The notes below the pieces were generated by a model, which was not told the origin of the DNA, made no database searches, and saw only the letters and a list, made by a program, of their open reading frames with translations. This document shows, one piece after another, positions 18,526 through 27,396 of a stretch of DNA of 64,000 bases. Every line of letters starts with the position of its first letter. Positions within the stretch are counted from its first letter, which is position 1. Origin of the DNA: Thiothrix fructosivorans (lineage in GTDB: Bacteria > Pseudomonadota > Gammaproteobacteria > Thiotrichales > Thiotrichaceae); the NCBI RefSeq assembly GCF_017349355.1, contig NZ_JAFMPM010000004.1, positions 89,579 to 153,578 of the forward strand. Direction: 5' to 3'. The position numbers and the translations under genes are program-made.

Positions 18526-19437
18526 TCAAGACAGCCGAATTATTTGTCCTACACATCTCATAACAGGACGACGAGAATCTTCGGTTAAATACACCACAGC
18601 CCCCACCATTCGCCTGATCTCCGGCATAAAATCAAACTGCGGCTGTGCCTGCTGCGCCAGCCGGTTGAGCCGGTGCAGTGCATTTTCCGCACTGGATGCA
18701 TGAATAGTGCAGATATTCCCCGGATGCCCGGTATTCCATATCGAAATCAGGTCGTAGGCACTCCGATCCCGCACCTCCCCCACAATAATCCGGCTCGGAT
18801 ACTCCCGCAACGAGTCAAATATTGCCTTGGAAAGCGTCAGCTCCGGCGGATTGACCAGCTTTCTGACCAGATTCTCCACCGGGCACTGCAATTCCAAGTT
18901 ATCTTCAATCAGAACCACCCGATCATTGGAACCAGCAATCTCATGCAGCAAGGCATTCACCAGCGTGGTCTTACCTGATCCTGTACCACCCGCCACTAAT
19001 ATATTCTTCTTTTCCCGCACGGCCTGTTTCATGGTTTCTGCCTGCTCATAGGTCATGATCCCCTGTTCCACATACTCATCCAGCGTGTAGATGCGTCGAG
19101 CTGGCAAACGGAAGTTGAACGTCGGCCCGTCCACACTGTAAGGCGGGATGGATGCCTGCACTCTGGCTCCCCAGTGTGGCAGTTTCGCAGCAAGGCTTGG
19201 CTTGTCCGGGGTAATCTCCATCCCTGCCTCGGTCGCAATCAGGCGGATAATCCGGTTAGCCGCTTCGCTATTGAGGATAATCCCAGTCTTGTACATCCCC
19301 ACACCCTGCTCATTCACCCACACCTTGCCATCTGGGTTGAGCATGATCTCGGTAATGGTGTCTTTCTCCAGCCAAGGTGTAATCGGCTCCAGTGCTGACT
19401 TGAGCATATCCAGACGGCGTTTGGCAGATTCGCTCAT
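18526..19437 (-). CDS. trbB: TrbB/VirB11-type conjugation ATPase
   Basis: A 303-residue hexameric secretion ATPase of the VirB11/TrbB group. Walker A is VAGGTGSGKTTLVNALL near residue 147, the Asp box is VVLIEDNLELQ, and the His/Walker B parts are PSRIIVGEVRDRSAYD and GHPGNICTIHASSAENALHRL. It powers type IV secretion during mating. It overlaps the RHH gene start (ATGA). The trbC-trbL genes that should follow are absent: the scar begins directly after its stop. Confidence 0.93.
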   Translation of the reverse strand: MSESAKRRLDMLKSALEPITPWLEKDTITEIMLNPDGKVWVNEQGVGMYKTGIILNSEAANRIIRLIATEAGMEITPDKPSLAAKLPHWGARVQASIPPYSVDGPTFNFRLPARRIYTLDEYVEQGIMTYEQAETMKQAVREKKNILVAGGTGSGKTTLVNALLHEIAGSNDRVVLIEDNLELQCPVENLVRKLVNPPELTLSKAIFDSLREYPSRIIVGEVRDRSAYDLISIWNTGHPGNICTIHASSAENALHRLNRLAQQAQPQFDFMPEIRRMVGAVVYLTEDSRRPVMRCVGQIIRLS

Positions 19438-19895
19438 GCCTTGCCCTCCCTTTCCATGTCCAGCAAGGCACGGATGTCCTCGTTCTTTAACAGGTCGTCT
19501 TCCGCAACTTGGGCAATGAAGGTTTTGTTTTGTTTGATTTGGTGCTGGATAAAGGTAATAAACTGGTCAAACCGCTCTGCTGCCATGGCTTGCGCCGCTT
19601 CTTTCTGTCCGGTTGGTAACGGCGGATTATAAGCCAGCCACATCTGTACAAAACCCGCTAAACCCGCATCCATGACATCCAGATTGCGCTCTATCCGCCC
19701 TACCCCACGCCGTAACCTGCCCAGCTCCCGCAAGATCAGGGTTGCCTGGCTGGAATCATCCAGGTATTCACGCAAGGCAGCCTCCACAATACTGCCCTGT
19801 GATTGACCTTTGGCAGCCGCATAGGCTTCCAGCCGTTTCTTGGTAGCGTTCTGTATCCTGATATTCAAAGCCGCATAAGGGACTGGCTTACTCAT
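19434..19895 (-). CDS. Ribbon-helix-helix (CopG-like) protein of the conjugation region
   Basis: A 153-residue protein whose first 50 residues (ALNIRIQNATKKRLEAYAAAKGQSQGSIVEAALREYL) form a ribbon-helix-helix DNA-binding motif. The rest is helical and unassigned. It is overlapped at both ends (ATGA) by traG and trbB, so the three are one operon. Homologues in this position are thought to regulate the transfer genes; the target is unknown. Confidence 0.75.
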   Translation of the reverse strand: MSKPVPYAALNIRIQNATKKRLEAYAAAKGQSQGSIVEAALREYLDDSSQATLILRELGRLRRGVGRIERNLDVMDAGLAGFVQMWLAYNPPLPTGQKEAAQAMAAERFDQFITFIQHQIKQNKTFIAQVAEDDLLKNEDIRALLDMEREGKA

Positions 19896-21961
19896 AACGG
19901 CATCCCCCCCCCACTCGGCTGGCGTGATTGCTCGATGGCCCGCTGCCTGCCCAGTTGCCGGTTACGTTCCGTGCGTTGCTGCTCCAGTTCACGCATTTTG
20001 CGTTTTTCTGCATCCTGATGACAATCATCCGGCTCCAGCTTGGATTTTGATTTTTCAGGCTGTTGCCTGTCATCAACAGAAATTCCCCATTCCGGGTTAT
20101 GCTGGATTTCACCCTCCAGCAGTACACCACCAGCGATCCCCGCTGATGCAGCATTGCTATTAGCACCTGACGGCTGCTCTGGCTCCACTGTCGGGGCTGG
20201 CAGTTGTAACCAAGCGCTGGGAAGCCCCAGCCCCTTGAGTTCTTTTCCCTGCCATTCGGCGGCATCAGGGCGTGGCAACTTTGCCCTGCCCATGAAGCGC
20301 CTGTCTTCGTAGTACCTGACCTTCAATCCCCGGTAAGGTGGGTTTCCGCCCACCATCACTAAGGCTTCAGTAGCCGGAAACTGTAGCACTTCACCCGGCG
20401 TCAACAAGGCACGCGGTGATTCCTGCTCACTGACCATGACGTGTCCTAACCACGGTGCAAGCCGGTGGCCTGCATAGTTCGTTTGCCGCCGGTTTTCGGT
20501 CGCTGTCCCCAGCATTTCCGAGATACGTTTGGCGGTGCGGTCATCCAGCGTACCGTAAGTAACCCGGATATGGCTGTTGTCGAGAATGGAGTTGTTTGGC
20601 CCGTAGGCTTTTTCAATCTGGTTGAGGGACTGCGCAATCAACAAGGCGCGGATACCGTAACCTGCCATGTAGGCCAGTTCACTTTCAAAAAATGTCAAGC
20701 GTCCCAAGGTCGGAAACTCGTCCAACAACATCAGTAAGTCATGCCGGTGCGGCTTACCCTCCTGCCCCATGCTTTCCGTCAGGCGGCGGCCTATCTGGTT
20801 GAGCATCAGGCGTATCAGCGGACGGGTACGGTCAGCATCACTGGGTGGGACAACGATATACAGGCTGACCGGGTTCTTGGCATTCATCAGGTCAACAATC
20901 GTAAAGTCACTAACGGCAGTGTTACGGGAAATGATCGGGTCACGGTATAGCCCCAGAAAACTCATCGCCGTGGACAGGACACCGGACAGCTCATTCTCAC
21001 TCTTGTTCAGCAACTCACGGGCGGCAGAAGCCACCACGGGATGCACCCGATCACCCAAGTGCCTGCATCGGAGCATGTGGTTCAGGGTCTTGAAGAATGT
21101 CCGGTCAGGGTCACTCAGAAACTTGGCGACCCCCGTCAGGGTTTTGTCAGGTTCAGCATAAAGGACGTGCAGGATAGCCCCCACCAGCAGGGAATGCCCG
21201 GTCTTTTCCCAATGATCCATGTGATCCTTACTACCATCGGGATCCACCAAAATGTCGGCAATGTTTTGCACATCGCGGACTTCATTTTCCCCTTTGCGCA
21301 CTTCCAACAGCGGATTGAAACGCACTGAGAAAGAAGCAGTCGGTTCAAACCGCAGTACATGGGAAAACTGCTTACGCCAACCGGCGGTAATGTCCCAGTT
21401 CTCGCGCTTCATGTCATAGACCAGTACCGATGCCCGCCAGCTTAGCAAGGTCGGGATAACAATCCCCACCCCTTTACCGCTGCGGGTGGGTGCAAACACG
21501 AAACAGTGTTCCGGGCCACTGTGCCGTAACAAGGTGTGCTCACGGTCATGCGTTTGTGCCAGCACAATCCCCTCTTCTGCCAACACTCCGGCTTTCTTCA
21601 GATCTTTCACGGTTGCCCAACGGGCTGTACCGTAAGCATCTGGATGCTTGTTACGCTTAGCCCGGTTCACCGACATGAACACGATCACCATGAAAATCAC
21701 CAGGACACCGCCGTAAATGATCAGGGAACCCTGAAAGAAAACGGTCTTGGCGTAATAGTCGTACTGGTACAGCCATGCCCAATATTTCCATGGCCAGTAA
21801 CACGGTGTCCCGAACACGTGGTAGGCAGGCTCCCCCAGAGCCTCCTGATACCCCAGTTTATGTGCCACAAACTGGGTGGCGGTTTGCAGGGCAATCATGG
21901 CTCCAATGAAGGCCACGATGAACTGTCCCCACAAGATGGTTGTGCCTCGCATTTGACTCAT
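19892..21961 (-). CDS. traG: TraG/VirD4 type IV coupling protein
   Basis: A 689-residue coupling protein that links the relaxosome to the secretion channel. Two N-terminal membrane segments (about 12-32 and 78-98) precede the ATPase: Walker A in FAPTRSGKGVGIVIPTLLSW near 160-170 and Walker B in LLMLLDEFPTLG near 395. The C-terminal 110 residues are polar and low in complexity. The start overlaps the relaxase stop (ATGA). The length fits TraG of IncP-type systems. Confidence 0.95.
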   Translation of the reverse strand: MSQMRGTTILWGQFIVAFIGAMIALQTATQFVAHKLGYQEALGEPAYHVFGTPCYWPWKYWAWLYQYDYYAKTVFFQGSLIIYGGVLVIFMVIVFMSVNRAKRNKHPDAYGTARWATVKDLKKAGVLAEEGIVLAQTHDREHTLLRHSGPEHCFVFAPTRSGKGVGIVIPTLLSWRASVLVYDMKRENWDITAGWRKQFSHVLRFEPTASFSVRFNPLLEVRKGENEVRDVQNIADILVDPDGSKDHMDHWEKTGHSLLVGAILHVLYAEPDKTLTGVAKFLSDPDRTFFKTLNHMLRCRHLGDRVHPVVASAARELLNKSENELSGVLSTAMSFLGLYRDPIISRNTAVSDFTIVDLMNAKNPVSLYIVVPPSDADRTRPLIRLMLNQIGRRLTESMGQEGKPHRHDLLMLLDEFPTLGRLTFFESELAYMAGYGIRALLIAQSLNQIEKAYGPNNSILDNSHIRVTYGTLDDRTAKRISEMLGTATENRRQTNYAGHRLAPWLGHVMVSEQESPRALLTPGEVLQFPATEALVMVGGNPPYRGLKVRYYEDRRFMGRAKLPRPDAAEWQGKELKGLGLPSAWLQLPAPTVEPEQPSGANSNAASAGIAGGVLLEGEIQHNPEWGISVDDRQQPEKSKSKLEPDDCHQDAEKRKMRELEQQRTERNRQLGRQRAIEQSRQPSGGGMPL

Positions 21962-23901
21962 CGTGCGATCCCCTTCTGAATCTGTTTACTCCACGCCCTA
22001 CCCTGTGGGTTGATGCCAATGGCCATGTTCATGCCTTTGGGTGGCAGGGGTTCCTGTTTCCACGGAACCATAGAAAACTCCTTACTGTTGGCTACCACGG
22101 CATAGCGGCGGTTGGATGGGACATCGACCACCCCCAACACCTTGCCTTGCATGGATTCACCGGCTGCCAACGGGCGGAAAGGCAGCCCTGTCTTTTGCCT
22201 GACCTGAGCCGCTAGTGTCTGGCGTTCCATGTCGTCCAGTGCCGAACGGGAAGCCTGTGTCCCCGCTTCCAGCCCCTGCCCTGTCAGCCATTGCGCCCGT
22301 AACGCAGCCGCATTGCGCAACTTGATGGCGACACCTTGCGGCCTACCGTCTTCTATCAGCTCGTGATAATGCTCATCTAGCCAAGTACGGCCACGGTAAG
22401 TGACTTGGGTATCTATAGGGAGTTGGTGCTGGGCAACGAACACGGTGCGGGTAGTACGGCTGTCTTTTTGTGCCAATGCTTGCACTTGGTCAGGCAGGTT
22501 GTCCGGGATTTGCCAGCGATTACCCTCAAGGGATTTCACCACACCCAGTCTGGACAGGGTATTCAAACGGAGTTGATGGGCATGGCGATAACTCTCTTGC
22601 TGTGTGGGGGTAATCTTGCCCTCCCCCATTGCCCACGACGCATGGGATTCCGCATGGTAAATCCCGTCATGCGCCGCCGCGTAACCGGCAATGTTCCAAT
22701 CAGTCGCTTTAACAGATTTCTCCTCCAACACCTGCACCCGGATAATCTGGCCGACCCTGCTTTCTTCCTGTGCGAGGTTGCTGACAGCAACCTGATGCAA
22801 GATGCCATCACGGCTTCCCACAATAAGGTAGCCCCGTTCAGATACCTCATCACTCAGACCACGCTCAAGCACCACCCCTTCCAACGGCTTGCCAATAGCA
22901 GGATCATGCAGGCGGTAGCCACTGGCTGGATGCCCTAACTGCTGTTCTGCACGTTTTAGCCGGATCATCGCCTCATCATACTGTCCCAGTTGTTTCAGTT
23001 TGTCTGACAAGTTATCTGCCAAGCGCCATTGCTGCCCGGCAAGCTTTTCCGCATAACCAAAACATTCCAGTTCCTGCAAACGTCCCAATAACTTGGAACG
23101 TTGCAAGCGGGCAGCCGGAGAATTCTTGGCTGCCTCAATAGTCAGCTTATTATCCTGTGCTTGCTGGATCAGTTCCCGGTCGGTACGGGTAAATAACTTC
23201 GCCTTGATTTCTTTCTGGATGGAATCACGGATCTCATGTTCCAATCGGTGGCCGAGTTCCTGTGTTGCTAGCGCAGATGCCCGATGGCGGATGCCGTTGG
23301 AGATGTACTCACGGTCAATGAAAACTTCTTCACCTTTCCGGTCAAGACCGTGGATGACAATGTGGGTGTGGGGATTATCGGTGTTGTAGTGGTTGATAGC
23401 CTTCCAGTCCAGCTTGCGCCCAAGGTCAGATTCCACCTGTTCCATCAGCTTGCGGGTGTAATCCGTCAGATTCAAACGTTCTGCATCTTCCGGGGACACA
23501 ATCAGACGAAATTGGTGCGGCTCTCCCTCTCGAATCGCATCGACTGCCTCCCGCTGGATACCGTCCTGTTCACGATCAAAAAAACCTTCGCGTTCTTCTG
23601 TCTGCCCAGTCCCTTCACGGTCAAGGTAACGCAGGTGAAGTTTGGCAGCACCGACCCCATAAGCCGTCATTTTGATTACCCTAGCTTTGACCACTACCCT
23701 GCGAGATCCTAGGATGTCAGACTTACGGGTTGCAGGTGCGGATACGCCACGGATAGGCCCGATGCGCTTGGGTTTTACGTTGGCAGGACGTTTAGACGTT
23801 GCACCGCCACGGCGCAAGGAAACGGCAGGCTCTCCTTTCTTTTTTGCCCGAAGATCAACGCGAAGTGGAAGATCGTCGTAAGTATCCTTTTGCGCCATCA
23901 T
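21958..23901 (-). CDS. traI: Relaxase with DUF3363-type C-terminus (TraI/VirD2-like)
   Basis: A 647-residue mobilisation nuclease. The first 70 residues are basic and disordered. The catalytic Tyr is probably Tyr81 in MTAYGVGAAKLHLRYLDREG, and the metal-binding HUH motif is NPHTHIVIHG (His 178, 180 and 184). The middle and C-terminal part corresponds to the DUF3363 extension of this relaxase type. It nicks oriT and is carried into the recipient. The start codons ATGATG at 23896-23901 follow CAGGATG. It leads the traI-traG-RHH-trbB operon. Confidence 0.92.
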   Translation of the reverse strand: MMAQKDTYDDLPLRVDLRAKKKGEPAVSLRRGGATSKRPANVKPKRIGPIRGVSAPATRKSDILGSRRVVVKARVIKMTAYGVGAAKLHLRYLDREGTGQTEEREGFFDREQDGIQREAVDAIREGEPHQFRLIVSPEDAERLNLTDYTRKLMEQVESDLGRKLDWKAINHYNTDNPHTHIVIHGLDRKGEEVFIDREYISNGIRHRASALATQELGHRLEHEIRDSIQKEIKAKLFTRTDRELIQQAQDNKLTIEAAKNSPAARLQRSKLLGRLQELECFGYAEKLAGQQWRLADNLSDKLKQLGQYDEAMIRLKRAEQQLGHPASGYRLHDPAIGKPLEGVVLERGLSDEVSERGYLIVGSRDGILHQVAVSNLAQEESRVGQIIRVQVLEEKSVKATDWNIAGYAAAHDGIYHAESHASWAMGEGKITPTQQESYRHAHQLRLNTLSRLGVVKSLEGNRWQIPDNLPDQVQALAQKDSRTTRTVFVAQHQLPIDTQVTYRGRTWLDEHYHELIEDGRPQGVAIKLRNAAALRAQWLTGQGLEAGTQASRSALDDMERQTLAAQVRQKTGLPFRPLAAGESMQGKVLGVVDVPSNRRYAVVANSKEFSMVPWKQEPLPPKGMNMAIGINPQGRAWSKQIQKGIAR

Positions 23902-24391
23902 TACATCCTGTAGAATACTTATTGCTTTAAATACAATAAGTTGTTATCAGCAATCGACAAACCTACACACCGTTGTAGAATCATTTAGTGTTGGTTTTCA
24001 GGGACTTGAAAAGTACCAGCTACAACACTTTTATCTTGCACTAATCCAATCTCAAGTTGACCAATGACAAGCGGTACTTTTTTTACTACCACCTGATTCA
24101 GTTGGGGCTTTGCCCCAAACCCCAAGGTATTTAAAACCAGGATGATGGGGCGGGAAATATCATTGATGATGGGTAGGGCAACCAACGGTTTCAGTCTGCT
24201 GAACAGATCTCACAAAAAAGCATTCTAACGTTGGGTTAGCTGGCGGGGATAAAGCACAAGACAAGAGATAAGGCATCCAGCCCATGCACCAAGGAGAAAC
24301 GATACGATGTTTTAGCAGATAGATCGCAAAAGATTTTGCATCTGAAATGCAACTACCATGCAACATATGGCGCAGAAACACGGCATGATTA
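23902..24391. other. Intergenic region between relaxase and traF, possible oriT area
   Basis: 490 bases with no convincing gene. It contains a repeat element (24101-24158) also found at 60675. CATCCTGT at 23904-23911 fits the IncP nic consensus YATCCTG/Y but coincides with the ribosome site of the relaxase, so it is weak. AT-rich sequence at 23910-24000 is compatible with promoters. Confidence 0.35.
24101..24158. repeat. Dispersed repeat copy 1 (hairpin type)
   Basis: Begins GTTGGGGCTTTGCCCC and contains ACCCCAAGGT and CCAGGATGATG. A diverged copy with the same order of motifs is at 60675-60731. The GGGG/CCCC arms form a short hairpin. Nature unknown. Confidence 0.6.
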
Positions 24392-24901
24392 TCAGTTGTT
24401 GTCACCCCAGATGAGGCGGGCTTTGCCGTAAATCAGGGCTTCATCCACTTCCCCAAAATAGCGTGAATCCAGCGACAATGGATTGTCTTTTAACATCACC
24501 CAAACATGTCCAGCTCGCACAGTATGACAGCCATCCAATTGCGGCATTGGTCTACCTTTCGAGTCACTCAGGCTGGTTTTACCAAACCATTCACCGTTCA
24601 AGGTGATGTCTGTTTGGCGGATGCAAACAGTATCCCCTGCCCTGCCCACCACCCGTTTCAGCAGGCGGTCATACAATGGGATCCAGCCACGTTCTTGCAC
24701 TAACGGGCGAAATTTTTCCGGGATGTCGAACGCCACAATATCACCATAGGTGTAACCAGGCTCGATCTTGTAAAACCCTTTTGGTAAACTGCTGGTTATA
24801 TTCCAGATCAACACAGGCGTTTTCAGCCAAGCCACCGTGATAGCCAACGACAGGCAGCCAATCACCAACAACAGCGGCACAATGCGTCCACGTTCGACCA
24901 T
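24392..24901 (-). CDS. traF: TraF-type S26 signal peptidase of conjugation
   Basis: A 169-residue S26-family serine peptidase with one N-terminal membrane segment (8-28). The nucleophile Ser is in ITSSLPKGFYKIEPG, and the general-base Lys probably in LLKRVVGRAGDTV. RP4 TraF cleaves and cyclises the TrbC pilin. I start at 24901, where AAGGAG is 6 bases upstream, rather than at the first Met of the longer frame. trbC, its expected substrate, is not in the window. Confidence 0.88.
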   Translation of the reverse strand: MVERGRIVPLLLVIGCLSLAITVAWLKTPVLIWNITSSLPKGFYKIEPGYTYGDIVAFDIPEKFRPLVQERGWIPLYDRLLKRVVGRAGDTVCIRQTDITLNGEWFGKTSLSDSKGRPMPQLDGCHTVRAGHVWVMLKDNPLSLDSRYFGEVDEALIYGKARLIWGDNN

Positions 24902-25076
24902 AAAAATCTCCTTACAGTTGAAAATACGCACCATAAAATGCCCGACAGGGTTGAACCATAACCACCTGACTGCCCTACCCTTTTTACATCATCAATGGTC
25001 ATAGCCCAGTAGGCTGAAGCATCACCAAGGCTGCTATAGTAGGCCGCTATTAATGTATTGAGGATGTAAAACCTGC

Positions 25077-25565
25077 ATGACCTGTATTTACCTCGCGGGA
25101 CCATTGTTCACGGAAGCAGAACGTGCATGGCATACCCAAACCAAGGTTCTGTTGTTGCAAGCTGCTGCCCAGCAGAATGCCGCCATTGATGTTGTTTGGC
25201 CTTACGAACTGATCACGACCGAAGAAATTATTGCGCTGGGTAGTGCTGCTCGCACCGAGATATTCCGACGTTGCAAGGATGGCTTAGACAATGCCCGTAT
25301 CGTGGTTGCCTTGCTGGACGGGACACAGGTGGATGATGGCACGGCTTGGGAGATAGGTTACTTCTTCAGCCGCAAATCAGCAGGACAAGCCATCATCGGC
25401 ATCCGTACCGATTTCCGTCAAGCGGGTGAATCTGCCAGTGCTATTGTGAATGCCATGATTGAGATGGCCTGTGACCATATTGTCCATAACCGTAATGATT
25501 TGATGGAAGCTGTCTTGCTAGCTTTGGGTAATTCAAGCTATATCCTAGACAGCCAGAATCTGTAA
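25077..25565 (+). CDS. Nucleoside 2-deoxyribosyltransferase
   Basis: A 162-residue enzyme of the nucleoside 2-deoxyribosyltransferase family: IYLAGPLFTEAERAW at the N-terminus, ARIVVALLDGTQVDDGTAWEIGYF with the catalytic Asp/Glu region near 85-100, and a C-terminal helical part. It would exchange bases on 2'-deoxynucleosides or hydrolyse modified nucleotides. It is transcribed opposite to the transfer and control operons. Its presence on a plasmid may reflect nucleotide salvage or phage defence; that is inference. Confidence 0.85.
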   Translation: MTCIYLAGPLFTEAERAWHTQTKVLLLQAAAQQNAAIDVVWPYELITTEEIIALGSAARTEIFRRCKDGLDNARIVVALLDGTQVDDGTAWEIGYFFSRKSAGQAIIGIRTDFRQAGESASAIVNAMIEMACDHIVHNRNDLMEAVLLALGNSSYILDSQNL

Positions 25566-25593
25566 CAACAACTCCCAAGCCTTATGCGTTTTC

Positions 25594-26004
25594 CTAGAGC
25601 AGTTTCCCCAATATCCATTCAGGTTGGTAACGTTTTCCGGCCAGCAGGGCATCCCACTGAATGAAGGTTTCCAGCAGAATAGCATCAAGGTTGATAGTGT
25701 GCGCTTTGAGCAGCTTGAGTGTCTTCAGCAGACGTTGTACCCGCAGTTTTCCGGCAGCTTCCAGCAATAGTACAACCGGTTTTTCCAGTCCCGGCAAGGA
25801 ATGCTGACCTGCCTGGTTACGTACAACCCAACCGCTGACACGACCGCCACCCCCTACCACATAACAGAAAGTCTGCCCCTCGGTAAACAGCAGCCCCTTG
25901 TGCTGTTTGCCAAGCAGTATCTGGGTTGGACGGCCTGCAACCAAACGGATGGAATACAGACCAGTTTTGCCAGTCAACAGCAGATTGGGGTACGCATCCA
26001 ACAC
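25594..26004 (-). CDS. Hypothetical protein coupled to korA-like gene
   Basis: A 136-residue protein that I do not recognise. It starts with GTG overlapping the stop of the korA-like gene (TAGTG), so it is the fourth gene of the parA-parB-korA operon. It is basic and mixed alpha/beta, with a glycine-rich turn VVGGGGRVSGWVV and a C-terminal helix-rich half. No membrane segment or signal is seen. Plasmid control or maintenance is likely only from position. Confidence 0.6.
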   Translation of the reverse strand: MLDAYPNLLLTGKTGLYSIRLVAGRPTQILLGKQHKGLLFTEGQTFCYVVGGGGRVSGWVVRNQAGQHSLPGLEKPVVLLLEAAGKLRVQRLLKTLKLLKAHTINLDAILLETFIQWDALLAGKRYQPEWILGKLL

Positions 26005-26426
26005 TAGGAATTTGCCGTAGGCTGCTTGTTCAACTGCTGGTCACTGTGCATCCCTTTCTGCACGGTTGCCAGTTGCTGAGTCTCCAGCTCACGGATAGTT
26101 TTGGTCATGCTACGCGGCAGGTAAACCACCACAGGTTCCCAACCTTCGGGGATTGGCAGGAGACGCATCGCTTCACGCATCAAGCCAATCGCTCTTTCCC
26201 GAACGGCCTCCATTTCCGAGAGGTGCATGGTACGCCAAGCATTTGTTACCCGCCCAACGGACTTCCTGACTGCCTCCTTGGAAATAGAGAGGGCAACGGC
26301 TGCCATCTCCAAGGTTTCCCCCTTAACCAGTACCCGCCAAGCAGCTTGTTGTGGGCGTTCTCCAAAGCGTTTCAATGTTCCAACGGCTTGCCTGAAATTC
26401 TCTGCTGACAATCTAGAGCTGACCAT
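26004..26426 (-). CDS. korA: TrfB/KorA-family repressor
   Basis: A 140-residue protein whose first 85 residues follow KorA of IncP plasmids: SAENFRQAVGTLKRFGERPQQ, then AAWRVLVKGETLEMAAVALS and AVRKSVGRVTNAW as the helix-turn-helix. A segment PEGWEPVVVYLPRSM matches the dimerisation part. KorA represses replication and partition promoters. It overlaps the end of korB by 14 bases. Candidate operators are the TATTGATA-type sites near 28184. The symbol is by family resemblance. Confidence 0.8.
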   Translation of the reverse strand: MVSSRLSAENFRQAVGTLKRFGERPQQAAWRVLVKGETLEMAAVALSISKEAVRKSVGRVTNAWRTMHLSEMEAVRERAIGLMREAMRLLPIPEGWEPVVVYLPRSMTKTIRELETQQLATVQKGMHSDQQLNKQPTANS

Positions 26427-27396
26427 AAATGACTCTTAACATGGCTTCATTGATGACGATGGTTCTACTGTTGGTTTGCAAATACACCTCATCCTTCTCT
26501 ATCCTGAAATTCACCACATGTTCCGGTTTGGGTTCTGCCTTACGGGACGTTTTGTGGTGGGTTTCATCTACCTGTCCGGGTACTGCTACAGTTTCTGCTG
26601 GTACATTGACAGCACCAGTAGCAGCCATGATTTCAGGTACGGGAACTGCTTTATTGGTCACATCCAACCCGGAGTCTGTAGCCATTGGTGAGCTGGGTTC
26701 ACTGCTGGTTGGAGAGAGTTTTGACCTATCCATCTGCAAGAACGACTCAGCCACCTTCTCACGCAAGCTGCCTCTGGATTCCGGGTGTTGAATCCAGTTA
26801 TCAATGAATTGCCTACCCTCTTCCGGGTACTTCTCAGTGAAACGGGCAAGCTGGTAAGTACCCATCACGTCGGTGCTGTCACCCTCTTCAATGAAGGTTT
26901 CAATGATGCCACCAACAGTACCAATTTTGACCCGTTGGGAAATCCAAGCTTTTGACTTACCCAATGCTTCAGCGGCGACCTTCGCTGACCCACAGATGTC
27001 ACACATCCGCATGACTGCCCGCACTTCATCCAGCAGGGAAAAACCTTCCCGGTCAATGTTTTCGATGATCTGAGCAGCAATAATCTCTGTCAGTGAGATG
27101 TCACGTACCACAGCCGGGATAGTGGTTCGACCAGCTATTTGGGAGGCTCGCCAGCGCCGTTCCCCTGCAACAATGATATAGCTGTCAAACACCTCCCCGT
27201 TACGTACCACAATCGGCTGAATAACCCCTTGGGCTTTAATCGAATCGGCTAGTTGCTGCAACTTGTCGGGATCAATCTTTTTACGGGGCTGTTCGGGATC
27301 TGGGGAAATCTGCTGCACCAGCAGCTCTGCAACGACCGTACCGCCTGCTTCCAGTTCTGCGGCAAGTGAATCCAATCCAAAGTCAGTATCCATCAT
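26413..27396 (-). CDS. korB: KorB/ParB-family partition and repressor protein
   Basis: A 327-residue ParB-family protein. The CTP-binding N-domain has IIVAGERRWRASQIAGR and IIENIDREGFSLLDEVRAV. The central helix-turn-helix includes KVAAEALGKSKAWISQRV. After a Pro/Ser/Thr-rich linker the last 60 residues (NFRIEKDEVYLQTNSRTIVINEAM) look like the KorB C-terminal dimer domain. It overlaps the parA stop (ATGA). KorB both represses plasmid genes and partitions. Confidence 0.88.
   Translation of the reverse strand: MMDTDFGLDSLAAELEAGGTVVAELLVQQISPDPEQPRKKIDPDKLQQLADSIKAQGVIQPIVVRNGEVFDSYIIVAGERRWRASQIAGRTTIPAVVRDISLTEIIAAQIIENIDREGFSLLDEVRAVMRMCDICGSAKVAAEALGKSKAWISQRVKIGTVGGIIETFIEEGDSTDVMGTYQLARFTEKYPEEGRQFIDNWIQHPESRGSLREKVAESFLQMDRSKLSPTSSEPSSPMATDSGLDVTNKAVPVPEIMAATGAVNVPAETVAVPGQVDETHHKTSRKAEPKPEHVVNFRIEKDEVYLQTNSRTIVINEAMLRVIYGQL

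Noticed and set aside
23904..23911. CATCCTGT as an IncP-type nic site
   Set aside because: The eight bases fit the consensus but coincide with the relaxase ribosome site, lack the usual inverted repeat, and similar octamers occur by chance (for example 28490).
23985..24405. Minus-strand frames of 66 and 81 residues between relaxase and traF
   Set aside because: No ribosome sites; one runs through the dispersed repeat at 24101.
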